Positions 1 to 6,299 of a stretch of 8,656 bases of DNA are shown in pieces. Numbering within the stretch: position 1 is the first letter of the stretch; each line of letters opens with the position of its first letter. The position numbers were made by a program, and so were the translations under genes. This stretch comes from Chloroflexota bacterium (GTDB lineage: Bacteria > Chloroflexota > Dormibacteria > Dormibacterales > Dormibacteraceae), in assembly GCA_005879675.1 (NCBI GenBank), contig VBJE01000225.1, positions 446 through 9,101 on the forward strand, written 5' to 3'. Below the pieces are notes generated by a model that worked only from the letters and a program-made list of their open reading frames with translations, was not told the DNA's origin and did not search any database.

Positions 1-361
1 CGCGGTTCTTCTCCCGCTCGACGTGCGCGATCGCGACGTCAGGAAGGCCGCGCAGTAGCTCCGTGGCGCGTTGGTGGAGCGGCACGAGCTCGGGCGCCTT
101 GATCCGGTAGCGGCCGTTCATCTGCTCCACGACGAGCTTGGAGTCGAGGTAGATCTCCAGGCGGTCCGGCTTCCAGTCCTTGACCGCCTTCAGGCCCTCG
201 ATCAGCGCGTGGTACTCGGCCTCGTTGTTGGTGGTGACGCCGAGCCACCGGTGGAGGCCCCGCAGGCGCATTCCCTGCTCGTCCTCGATCACCACGCCGA
301 GGCCGGCCGGTCCGGGATTGCCGCGTGACGCCCCGTCGGTGAAGAGCCGAAGAACCTTCAG
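1..361 (-). CDS. RNase HI-like protein (3' end outside the window)
   Basis: Translating the minus strand from 361 gives an RNase H fold. It opens with FTDGASRGNPGPAG (Asp9), continues with TTNNEAEY (Glu49), then YLDSKLVVEQ (Asp73), and runs into HVEREKNR at the window edge. Asp9, Glu49 and Asp73 match the first three of the four catalytic carboxylates of E. coli RNase HI (D10, E48, D70). The fourth should lie just past position 1. The family cleaves RNA in RNA:DNA hybrids and is cytoplasmic. About 120 codons are visible; stand-alone members are usually 130-150 residues, while actinobacterial forms may carry a C-terminal phosphatase domain that cannot be judged here. No ATG, GTG or TTG lies between the preceding in-frame stop and Asp9. 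The best start is CTG at 361-359, which overlaps the TGA of the upstream gene as CTGA. The pairing of a zinc-ribbon protein with an RNase H is a known actinobacterial gene order. Confidence 0.88.
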   Translation of the reverse strand, partial: MKVLRLFTDGASRGNPGPAGLGVVIEDEQGMRLRGLHRWLGVTTNNEAEYHALIEGLKAVKDWKPDRLEIYLDSKLVVEQMNGRYRIKAPELVPLHQRATELLRGLPDVAIAHVEREKNR

Positions 362-1050
362 GCGATCACCAGGATCCGGCTGCAGTTCTCACAGTTGACC
401 ACGACCTGTCCCTTGCGCAGCGCCTGCATGCCCGAGGACGTCACGGTGACGTGGCACGCGAGGCACTGGTTGTGGTCGACCTCCGCCACCTGCGGGTGGG
501 CGCGCACCCGCAGGTAAGCGTTCTGCGCCGCCGGCGCGACCTGCGCCCATACCGCCTCGCTGTCAGCCTTCACCGCGGCCAGCTCGGACTGCCAGCCCTC
601 GAGGTCGCGGCGCAGGTTCGGCTCGTCGGAGGCCGACCGCGTGCGCGCGTCCTGGAGGCGCTCGGAGGCCTCGACCACGGCCTGGTCGGCGAGCTCGCCC
701 TCCTCCATGAGCCGCAGCTCGGCGTCCTCCTTCTCGGCGAAGCTCACCTTCAGGTGGTCGACCTCCTGGTTCAGCTGCATGAGCTCGGTCGGGTTGCGGA
801 TACGGCCGCTCATCAGCTCCTTTTCGCGCGAGCGAAGCCTCGCGCGATGCGCCTCGCGCTCGCGGTCCGACTCGCGCAGCCGCAGCGTGATCGCCTGCTG
901 CGCCGCCTTGGCGCTGGCGAACGCCTCTTCCGCGTGGGCGACGCTGGGGTCCGAGGCGAGCAGGGACTCGACTTGCTCGATCTGGTCGCGCAGCTCTCGC
1001 TCCCTCTCCACCAGCCGCTGGTACGCCAGCAGGAGCTGCGCCGGCTTCAT
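358..1050 (-). CDS. Coiled-coil protein with C-terminal C4 zinc ribbon (COG1579 / CT398-like)
   Basis: This protein of 230 residues fits the zf-RING_7/COG1579 family. Residues 5-185 are rich in Glu, Arg, Ala, Gln and Leu with heptad character (RLVERERELRDQIEQVESLL near the start), which predicts a long antiparallel coiled-coil hairpin. The C-terminus carries a four-cysteine ribbon: CLAC (Cys196, Cys199) and CENC (Cys220, Cys223), about 20 residues apart. The family is thought to bind nucleic acid or act as a scaffold, but its exact role is not established. The ATG at 1050 overlaps the TGA of the biotin carrier gene (ATGA), and the stop overlaps the proposed CTG of the RNase H gene. Translational coupling on both sides is likely. 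Placement next to RNase H supports the family call; the metabolic genes upstream say little about its function. Confidence 0.9.
   Translation of the reverse strand: MKPAQLLLAYQRLVERERELRDQIEQVESLLASDPSVAHAEEAFASAKAAQQAITLRLRESDREREAHRARLRSREKELMSGRIRNPTELMQLNQEVDHLKVSFAEKEDAELRLMEEGELADQAVVEASERLQDARTRSASDEPNLRRDLEGWQSELAAVKADSEAVWAQVAPAAQNAYLRVRAHPQVAEVDHNQCLACHVTVTSSGMQALRKGQVVVNCENCSRILVIA
364..370 (-). promoter_or_regulatory. Extended Shine-Dalgarno match before the CTG start of the RNase H gene
   Basis: The minus-strand bases GGTGATC (370-364) are complementary to the GATCACC stretch at the conserved 3' end of bacterial 16S rRNA. If they are read as the tail of GGAGGTGATC, the spacing to the CTG at 361 is normal. 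The match lies inside the last codons of the zinc-ribbon gene, so it may be coincidental, but it supports the CTG start. Confidence 0.35.
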
Positions 1051-1259
1051 TCGAGGACGACCAGGACCTGGCCCTCCTTCACTACCTCTCCCTCTTTCAC
1101 GCGGACCTCCTTGACGGTGCCCGCCCGGGGCGCGGTGACGGGGATCTCCATCTTCATGGACTCGAGGATGAGCAGCTCATCCTCCTCCGCAACCTGTGCG
1201 CCGGCCTGCGTCTTGACCTTCCAGACGTTGCCGACGAGCTCTGCCTTGACTTCAGTCAT
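1047..1259 (-). CDS. Stand-alone biotin carboxyl carrier protein, TB7.3-like
   Basis: This is a single biotinyl/lipoyl domain of 70 residues. The sequence ILESMKMEIPV contains the classic biotinylation tetrapeptide, with Lys36 as the acceptor; the partner hairpin GTVKEVRVKEGEVVKEGQVL follows. Size and layout match the roughly 71-residue actinobacterial biotin carrier TB7.3. It should shuttle carboxybiotin to or from the carboxyltransferase encoded two genes upstream. I chose the ATG at 1259 over an in-frame start at 1295. MTEVKAELVGNVWKV fits the family N-terminus, an AGGA lies 8 nt upstream, and the extra 12 residues are basic and read back into the previous gene. The start overlaps the BKACE stop by 8 nt (ATGACTGA), and the stop overlaps the next start as ATGA. 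A lipoyl carrier is the alternative, but the ESMKM sequence favours biotin. Confidence 0.92.
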   Translation of the reverse strand: MTEVKAELVGNVWKVKTQAGAQVAEEDELLILESMKMEIPVTAPRAGTVKEVRVKEGEVVKEGQVLVVLE

Positions 1260-2139
1260 CTTGTTTTTCCTGCGTCCTGCCCGCGCCCGGCGCACCCAGG
1301 CAGAGAATTCTGCGGGCTTTGTCTATCGACGCGACGTCTCGCCCCAGGTCATGTGCCAGGCGCACGGCCTTTTCGACCAGGTCGGCGTTGCTCTTCGCCA
1401 TCCGTCCCTCCTCGACGTAGAAGTTGTCCTCCAGGCCGACGCGGACGTTTCCGCCCATCGTGATCGCGGCGGCGGCCAGCGCCCACTGCTTCAACCCGAC
1501 GCCGATCACCTGCCAGATCGAGCCTTCGGGCAGCGTCTCCACCTGGTTCGCGAGGTGCCGTGTGGTGCCCGGGATGCCACCGAGGACGCCCATGATCAGG
1601 CTGAACTGGTACGGCGCCCGCAGCACGCCCATGTCGATGAGCGGCGCGGTGTTGGCGATGTGGCCCGTGTCGAAGCACTCCAGCTCGGGGCGCACGCCCG
1701 CACCGTTCATCGCCTCGAGGAAGAACTGGATGTCCTTGAAAGGATTCGCGAACACGTGGTCGTGGTAGAACGCCTTCTTCTTCTCCGAGTAGATGGCGTA
1801 GTTCATCGAGCCCATGTTCAAGGCGCCGATCTCCGGCCGGAGCTCGCGGATGTGGGCGACGCGTTGCTCGACCGGGATGCCGATCGCACCGGTGGAGAAG
1901 TTGACGATCACGTCAGTCCGCGAGCGCACCTCGGAGAGGATCTCCGCGAACGTCTCCACACGCCACTCGGGGCCGCCTTCGGGGTTGCGGGCGTGGATGT
2001 GGACGATGGCGGCGCCGGCATCGGCGGCCCGCTTCGCCTCCTCGGCTATCTCGACCGGGGTGTATGGGATCGCCGGGCACTGGTCGCGCGTCGCCAGCAC
2101 TCCGGTCAGGGCGGCGGTGACGACGACGGGAGCGCTCAT
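1252..2139 (-). CDS. Beta-keto acid cleavage enzyme (BKACE/DUF849; 3-keto-5-aminohexanoate cleavage enzyme-like)
   Basis: This protein of 295 residues has the DUF849 TIM-barrel pattern. The IVHIHAR motif gives His47 and His49. Further on, VRVGLEDN gives Arg233, Glu237 and Asp238. The two histidines plus the glutamate match the zinc ligands known from the lysine-fermentation enzyme Kce, and the Arg-x3-Glu-Asp spacing also fits its active site. Family chemistry is beta-keto acid + acetyl-CoA giving acetoacetate plus a new acyl-CoA. The substrate varies widely across the family, so I assign none. The start ATG overlaps the carboxyltransferase stop as ATGA, and its stop is overlapped by the biotin carrier start, so the gene is locked between two parts of a biotin enzyme. 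Other conserved pieces are FDTGHIANTAPLIDMG and MGVLGGIPGTTRHL. The family call is secure; the specificity is open. Confidence 0.92.
   Translation of the reverse strand: MSAPVVVTAALTGVLATRDQCPAIPYTPVEIAEEAKRAADAGAAIVHIHARNPEGGPEWRVETFAEILSEVRSRTDVIVNFSTGAIGIPVEQRVAHIRELRPEIGALNMGSMNYAIYSEKKKAFYHDHVFANPFKDIQFFLEAMNGAGVRPELECFDTGHIANTAPLIDMGVLRAPYQFSLIMGVLGGIPGTTRHLANQVETLPEGSIWQVIGVGLKQWALAAAAITMGGNVRVGLEDNFYVEEGRMAKSNADLVEKAVRLAHDLGRDVASIDKARRILCLGAPGAGRTQEKQDD
1268..1271 (-). promoter_or_regulatory. Ribosome binding site deciding the biotin carrier start
   Basis: AGGA (1271-1268 on the minus strand) followed by an A-rich 8-nt spacer precedes the ATG at 1259. It lies in the last codons of the BKACE gene and supports the 70-residue form of the carrier. 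Confidence 0.6.
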
Positions 2140-3680
2140 ACCGGGATGTTTCCGTGCTTGCGCCAGGGGCGGTCGATCTTCTTGTCCCTCGCCTGCTCGA
2201 TGGCCTTGACGATGACCCGTCTCGTCTCGGCGGGGTCGATGACGTCGTCGATCATCGCCCAGCCGGCGGCAAGGTACGGGGTGATCTGCGCGCGGATCGT
2301 CTCGACGAGCTGCGCGCGAGTGGCCTCAGGGTTGTCCGACGCCTCGACCTGCTTGTTGAAGATGATGTTCACGGCGCCTTCCGGTCCCATCACGGAGATC
2401 TCCGCGAACGGCCACGCCACGATCGCGTCGGGTTGGTACCCCTTGCCGCACATCACGTAGTAGCCGGCCCCGTAGGCCTTGCGCATGATGACCGTGACCT
2501 TGGGCACCGTCGCCTCCGACGTCGCGTAGAGCATCTTCGCGCCGTGGCGGATGATGCCCTCCTTCTCGACCTGCGACCCGACCATGAACCCGGGCACGTC
2601 CATCAGGTACACGAGCGGGACGTTGAACGCGTCGCACATGCGGATGAAGCGCGCGGCCTTGTCGGCCGCGTCCGAGTCCAGCACCCCGCCCTTCTGCATG
2701 GGCTGGTTGGCGACCACGCCGACCGAATGCCCACCCGCGCGCGCCAACCCGATGACGATGTTCTTCGCCCACGTCGGCTTCACCTCGAACCACGATCCGC
2801 TGTCGAACACGGCCTTGATCACTTTGCGTACGTCGTAGGCGGCGCGCGGGTTGACGGGCACGATCTTGTCCAGGCCTTCGACGGCGCGGTCGACGGGATC
2901 GCCCGTGTCCACGTGGGGCGGCGTCTCCGTGTTGCTTGAAGGCAGGTAGGAAAGAAAACGGCGCACGGTGGCGATGCAGTCCTCGTCGTTTTCCACCTCG
3001 TTGTCGCCGACTCCTGACTCGTAGCAGTGGACCTGCGAGCCGCCCATCTCGTGGTCGGTCACGTCCTCGCCGGTCGCCGCCTTCACGAGGCGAGCGCCAC
3101 CAAGCGCCATCGAGGAGGTGCCCTTGACCATGGGCACGAAGTCGGCGAGGCCGGGGATGTAGGCGGTCCCGGCCGCGCAAGGGCCGAGCATGGCCGCGAC
3201 CTGGGGGATGACCCCGGACATCACGACCTGGTCCGCGAACAGCCAGCCGGTGCCGGCGAAGGTCGAGCCCGCGGCCTCCTGGATTCGAGCTCCGGCCGAG
3301 TCGAGCAGCCAGACGATCGGTTTGCGATAGCGGAGCGCCAGCTCGCGGACGCGCGCGGTCTTGAACTGCTCGCCGACGGCCCCCATCGAGCCCGCCATGA
3401 CGGTGAAGTCGTAGGCGATGACCCAGACCTGGCGGCCGTCGACTTCGCCGTGGCCCGTGACGACACCGTCCGCCGGCGCGTTGTCCGAGCCCTCGCGATC
3501 CTTGGCCAGCAAACCCAGCTCCACGAACGTGCCAGGGTCGAAGAGCAGATCGATCCGCTCGCGTACCGTCTGCTTGCCTCGCTCGTGCTGCTTGGCGATC
3601 TTGTCGACGCCCCCCATCGCGAGGTGCTTCTTGCGCCGGGCGCGCAGCTCGCCCACCTGTGCCTCGAAGTCGTCGGTCAT
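2136..3680 (-). CDS. Acyl-CoA carboxylase/decarboxylase carboxyltransferase subunit (PccB/MmdA family)
   Basis: The 514-residue length is normal for the family. The N-terminal half has the MGGVDKIAKQHERGK start typical of PccB-like proteins, followed by RERIDLLFDPGTFVELG. An oxyanion/CoA loop, MLGPCAAGTAYIPG, lies near residue 165. The C-terminal half has YLMDVPGFMVGSQVEKEGI near residue 360 and RKAYGAGYYVMCGK at about 401-414. It transfers CO2 between carboxybiotin and the alpha or gamma carbon of an acyl-CoA in the cytoplasm. The carrier is probably the 70-residue biotin protein two genes downstream. The residue aligned with the specificity position of Streptomyces PccB (Asp) and AccB (Ile) is Tyr408, so neither propionyl-CoA nor acetyl-CoA preference can be read off. 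The start ATG lies 10 nt after the glycosyltransferase stop, with no clear Shine-Dalgarno. No biotin carboxylase gene is present, so a decarboxylase or transcarboxylase remains possible. Confidence 0.93.
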   Translation of the reverse strand: MTDDFEAQVGELRARRKKHLAMGGVDKIAKQHERGKQTVRERIDLLFDPGTFVELGLLAKDREGSDNAPADGVVTGHGEVDGRQVWVIAYDFTVMAGSMGAVGEQFKTARVRELALRYRKPIVWLLDSAGARIQEAAGSTFAGTGWLFADQVVMSGVIPQVAAMLGPCAAGTAYIPGLADFVPMVKGTSSMALGGARLVKAATGEDVTDHEMGGSQVHCYESGVGDNEVENDEDCIATVRRFLSYLPSSNTETPPHVDTGDPVDRAVEGLDKIVPVNPRAAYDVRKVIKAVFDSGSWFEVKPTWAKNIVIGLARAGGHSVGVVANQPMQKGGVLDSDAADKAARFIRMCDAFNVPLVYLMDVPGFMVGSQVEKEGIIRHGAKMLYATSEATVPKVTVIMRKAYGAGYYVMCGKGYQPDAIVAWPFAEISVMGPEGAVNIIFNKQVEASDNPEATRAQLVETIRAQITPYLAAGWAMIDDVIDPAETRRVIVKAIEQARDKKIDRPWRKHGNIPV

Positions 3681-3690
3681 CGGCCGAATT

Positions 3691-4314
3691 CTATTGGCCG
3701 ACCAGAAGGTCCTCTCGGTCGCGCCAGCGGTCGAGGAAGCGGTACATGTTGCGCTTCGACAGCCGCTCGCGCTCCGCGGGCTCGGTCGACTCCCACAGGC
3801 GATGCTCGTGCTTGATGACCGGCAGCCCCTCCAACGCCAGCGCCTTGCCGCCGCGGTCTCTTAGGCGGAAGCTGAACTCCACGTCGGCGATGCGGTAGAA
3901 GCGGAACCTCGGGTCGAAGCCCCCTGCCGCGAGCGCGTCGGCGCGCCGGAACGCCATGCAATAACCCTCGATCGCGTCCACCTCGGGGCCTGGGCTCTCG
4001 GCGAACTCCTTCGCGGTGCCTTTGCCGCGCAGGCCGAACGGTCCCGCGACGGCGACGGCCGGATCCCTGAGCGCATCGAGAAGCGGGCCCACTGCGTCGC
4101 CCGTGAGCTCGACGCTCGGGTCGAACAAGACGATGTCCTCCCCGGCCGCCCCCTCGATGCCTGCGTTGACGGCCGCGGCAAAGCCCAGCGGCGGATCCAG
4201 GGCGATCACGCGCAGCCGCTCGGCCACGCGCTGCTTCAGCCATCCGGCGATGCGCGCGTCGCCGGAGTTGTCGACGATCAACGCTTCGAAGTCGGTCTTG
4301 GTGTGGGTGAACAC
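3691..4314 (-). CDS. GT2-like glycosyltransferase (start uncertain; coding continues upstream)
   Basis: The only standard start is GTG at 4314, giving 207 residues, but it falls inside the fold. It carries ALIVDNSGD, then LGFAAAVNAGIEGAAGEDIVLFDPSVEL, the pattern of GT2 enzymes related to rhamnosyltransferases (nucleotide-binding strand followed by the Asn-Ala-Gly-Ile helix). The DxD metal motif is degenerate (FDPS). Later segments GYCMAFRRADALAAGGFDPRF and DVEFSFRLRDRGG match the acceptor/second-metal region. The transferred sugar cannot be inferred. Codons upstream of 4314 read in the same frame as VTILTVVHGWQPDAERWLLS, which supplies the missing first beta strand, so the true protein is longer. 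If translation begins at the ACG overlapping the etfA stop (4569) it would have 292 residues. The gene sits between etfA and the carboxyltransferase gene, 10 nt before the latter. Enzyme activity is unproven given the degenerate DxD. Confidence 0.78.
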   Translation of the reverse strand: MFTHTKTDFEALIVDNSGDARIAGWLKQRVAERLRVIALDPPLGFAAAVNAGIEGAAGEDIVLFDPSVELTGDAVGPLLDALRDPAVAVAGPFGLRGKGTAKEFAESPGPEVDAIEGYCMAFRRADALAAGGFDPRFRFYRIADVEFSFRLRDRGGKALALEGLPVIKHEHRLWESTEPAERERLSKRNMYRFLDRWRDREDLLVGQ

Positions 4315-4569
4315 CGAGAGCAGCCAGCGCTCCGCATCGGGCTGCCAGCCGTGGACGACGGTGAGAATCGTGACCGCCCGCGCCGCCGGCTTCGGTTCGG
4401 TGGTGGGCGGGGCCTTGATCGCCTCCAGCTCGCTGCCGGCGGGGGTGTCGACGACGTCCCACCCGCCCGCGCGCAGCTGCTCGCGGATCGCGTCGGCGGC
4501 AGGGAAGTCTCGGGCTCGCCTGCGCTCGACGCGCGCGTCGAGAAGTCGCTGAGCTTCCTGCCTATCCGT
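4315..4569 (-). other. In-frame N-terminal extension of the glycosyltransferase, resembling the CysRS C-terminal helix pair
   Basis: This stretch is open in the glycosyltransferase frame back to a stop at 4596-4594. It reads QEAQRLLDARVERRRARDF, then PAADAIREQLRAGGWDVVDTPAGSELE, then a Pro/Ala-rich linker (KAPPTTEPKPAARA), then the first GT strand VTILTVV. The pattern of a basic helix, a DF-x-x-AD-x-IR helix and a G-x2-(I/V)-x-DTP-x-G turn is the one seen at the C-terminus of cysteinyl-tRNA synthetases. There is no ATG, GTG or TTG in frame. Candidates are ACG at 4569 (overlapping the etfA stop by 8 nt), or CTG at 4476, 4428 or 4323. The codon use is the same G/C-ending style as its neighbours, which supports real coding. 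The fusion and its role are inference. Confidence 0.6.
4525..4542. repeat. 18-bp perfect palindrome just after the etfA stop
   Basis: CTCGACGCGCGCGTCGAG is identical to its own reverse complement over 18 bp. On the minus-strand transcript it would start 19 nt after the etfA stop codon and could fold as a 7-bp stem with a CGCG loop. No T-run follows, so it is not a classical intrinsic terminator. It lies in coding sequence of the glycosyltransferase extension and may be chance in GC-rich DNA. Confidence 0.5.
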
Positions 4570-5524
4570 TCTTTTTGGCTTTGACCGCGGCCGTCAGGGC
4601 AGGCACGATCTTCAGGGCGTCGCCGACCACGCCGAGGTCTGCCATCTTCATGATCGGAGCCTCGGCGTCCTTGTTGATGGCGATGATCACCTTCGACGTT
4701 TTCATGCCCACGGTGTGCTGCATCGCGCCCGAGATGCCGACGGCGATGTAGACGCCGGGACGCACCGACTTGCCCGTCTGGCCCACCTGCATCGAGTAGG
4801 GCACCCAGCCCGCATCGACGACGGCGCGGCTCGCCCCGACGGCGCCGCCAAGGGCGGACGCGAGGTCCTCGAGGAGCGGAAAGTTCTGGGGGCCGCCCAT
4901 GCCGCGGCCGCCGCTGATCACGATGCGCGCATCTTCCAGCTTGACCTTCTCGGACGCCTCGACCACGCGCTCGGCGATGTGGGCGCGCTTCGACGCATCG
5001 GCGACCGGGGCTTCGATCTCCTTCACCTCGGCGGTGCCCCCCGACTCCGATGCCTCGAACGACTTCGGGCGGATGAGGACGATCGCGGGCTTGGCGTTGG
5101 CCTTCATCGACGCGACCTTCGAGCCGCCGAAGTAGGGCACCTTGGCGACGAACGATCCATCCTGCGCGGCCAGGTCGCCCGCGTTGGCGATCAGGCCCAC
5201 GCCCAGGCGCGCCGCGAGCCGCCCGGCGACCTCGCGCGAGTCGGGGGTGAACCCGAACAGGACGGCGTCGGGCTTCTGCTGCTCGACCAGCGATGCGACG
5301 GCGTCCGTGGCGGGTTCCGCGATGTAGTCGTCGAAAGCGGCGTCCTCGCTGACGTGGACCACTTTCGCGCCGTGCTTGCCCAGCGTCGCCGCGGCGGCCT
5401 TGGCGCCGGATCCGAGCGCCACCGCGTACACGTCCCCGAGCTCGCGGGCCTTGGCCATCAGCTCGAGCGAGGTCGCGGCGACCTTGCCTTCGCTCAGCTC
5501 GGCGTAGACGAGGATCGAAGCCAC
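4562..5524 (-). CDS. etfA: Electron transfer flavoprotein alpha subunit
   Basis: This protein of 320 residues is full family length. The N-terminal domain (1 to about 190) has the ETF fold: ILVYAELSEGKV at the start and LFGFTPDSREVAGRLAARLG in the middle. The C-terminal FAD domain carries SGGRGMGG (204-211), GASRAVVDAGWVPYSMQVGQ, then TGKSVRPGVYIAVGISGAMQH ending at His270. IIAINKDAEAPIMKMADLGVVGD closes the domain. These are the flavin-binding signatures of EtfA. With EtfB it accepts electrons from acyl-CoA or related dehydrogenases and passes them to the quinone pool or a partner oxidoreductase. The start is GTG at 5524, 3 nt after the etfB stop. The stop TAG is at 4564-4562. The electron donor is not encoded in the window. 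Whether this ETF bifurcates cannot be decided by eye. Confidence 0.96.
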   Translation of the reverse strand: MASILVYAELSEGKVAATSLELMAKARELGDVYAVALGSGAKAAAATLGKHGAKVVHVSEDAAFDDYIAEPATDAVASLVEQQKPDAVLFGFTPDSREVAGRLAARLGVGLIANAGDLAAQDGSFVAKVPYFGGSKVASMKANAKPAIVLIRPKSFEASESGGTAEVKEIEAPVADASKRAHIAERVVEASEKVKLEDARIVISGGRGMGGPQNFPLLEDLASALGGAVGASRAVVDAGWVPYSMQVGQTGKSVRPGVYIAVGISGAMQHTVGMKTSKVIIAINKDAEAPIMKMADLGVVGDALKIVPALTAAVKAKKNG

Positions 5525-5527
5525 TCT

Positions 5528-6286
5528 TCAGAGAACCTTGGCCGCCGAGAGCACCTGCACGATCTTGTCGACCGCGGTGCCGTCATCCTCGATCACCTCT
5601 CCGGACTTCCGCGTCTCGGCGTCGACCACGCCCTCGATGGCCTCGGCGGGCTCGCTCTTCTCGACGCCGAGGTCGGCAAGGCTGACCTGCTTTATCTCCT
5701 TGGAACGCGCGGCCATGATGCCTTTCAGCGATGCGTAGCGCGGCTCCGCGATCGCGGCGGTGACCGTGACCACGACAGGCGACGGCGCCTCCACGATCTG
5801 ATAGCCGTCGGCCGTCTGGCGGTGGATCTTGATGGTCGATCCGTCGACCTCGACCTTCTTCGCGAAAGTCAGCTGGGGAAAGCCCAACAGCTCGGCGATC
5901 ATCGGCGGCACCATGCCGGTGCTCCCGTCGTAGGACTCCGTGGCGCAGATGACGAGGTCGGGCTGCTCCTGCTTGATCGCGGCGGCGAGGACCCGGGCCG
6001 TCAGCAGCGCGTCGGCGCCGGCGAGCGCCGCGTCGGACACGAGCACACCGCGGTCGGCGCCCATCGAAAGTCCCTTCCGGATAGCGTCCCTGGCACGCTC
6101 TGGGCCCATCGAGACGAGGATCACCTCGCCCCCGTGCGCCTCCTTGAGCTGCAGGCCCTCTTCGACGCCGCACTCGTCGCCGGGGTCGAGGACCGCCTCC
6201 TTGTCGCGGGAGATTGTGTTGTCGCCCTCGAGGGTGAGATTCGAGTTGGGATCTGGAACTTGTTTGACGGTGACGACGATCTTCAA
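5528..6286 (-). CDS. etfB: Electron transfer flavoprotein beta subunit
   Basis: From a TTG at 6286 the protein has 252 residues and begins (M)KIVVTVKQVPDPN, the canonical EtfB N-terminus. Other family segments are DPGDECGVEEGLQLKEAHGG, VSMGPERARDAIRKGLSMGADRG and ICATESYDGSTGMVPPMIAE, the last being the nucleotide (AMP/FAD) loop. The family signature region near the C-terminal third (PRYASLKGIMAARSKEI) is intact. An in-frame ATG at 6325 would add 13 residues and overlap mobA by 26 nt. That addition does not look like EtfB, so TTG, 13 nt after the mobA stop, is preferred. The Shine-Dalgarno is weak, and coupling to mobA translation is likely. EtfB pairs with EtfA to form the soluble electron carrier. 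Confidence 0.94.
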   Translation of the reverse strand: MKIVVTVKQVPDPNSNLTLEGDNTISRDKEAVLDPGDECGVEEGLQLKEAHGGEVILVSMGPERARDAIRKGLSMGADRGVLVSDAALAGADALLTARVLAAAIKQEQPDLVICATESYDGSTGMVPPMIAELLGFPQLTFAKKVEVDGSTIKIHRQTADGYQIVEAPSPVVVTVTAAIAEPRYASLKGIMAARSKEIKQVSLADLGVEKSEPAEAIEGVVDAETRKSGEVIEDDGTAVDKIVQVLSAAKVL

Positions 6287-6299
6287 TGGGCTGCGGTCA

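Noticed and set aside
451..2460. A 669-codon open frame on the plus strand
   Set aside because: It is rich in Arg, His, Leu, Asp and Val in the pattern of antisense reading of GC-rich genes. It lies opposite four well-identified minus-strand genes and shows no domain.
3677..4462. An overlapping 261-codon minus-strand frame starting at GTG 4462
   Set aside because: It is an out-of-frame reading of the glycosyltransferase, extremely Arg/Gly-rich. Its start does not solve the missing start of the real gene, because the frames differ.
4562..4596. A +1 frameshift on the A-run at the end of etfA producing an EtfA-glycosyltransferase fusion
   Set aside because: EtfA ends at its normal family length and the A5 run is not a strong slippery site. 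A start codon problem in the second gene is a simpler explanation.
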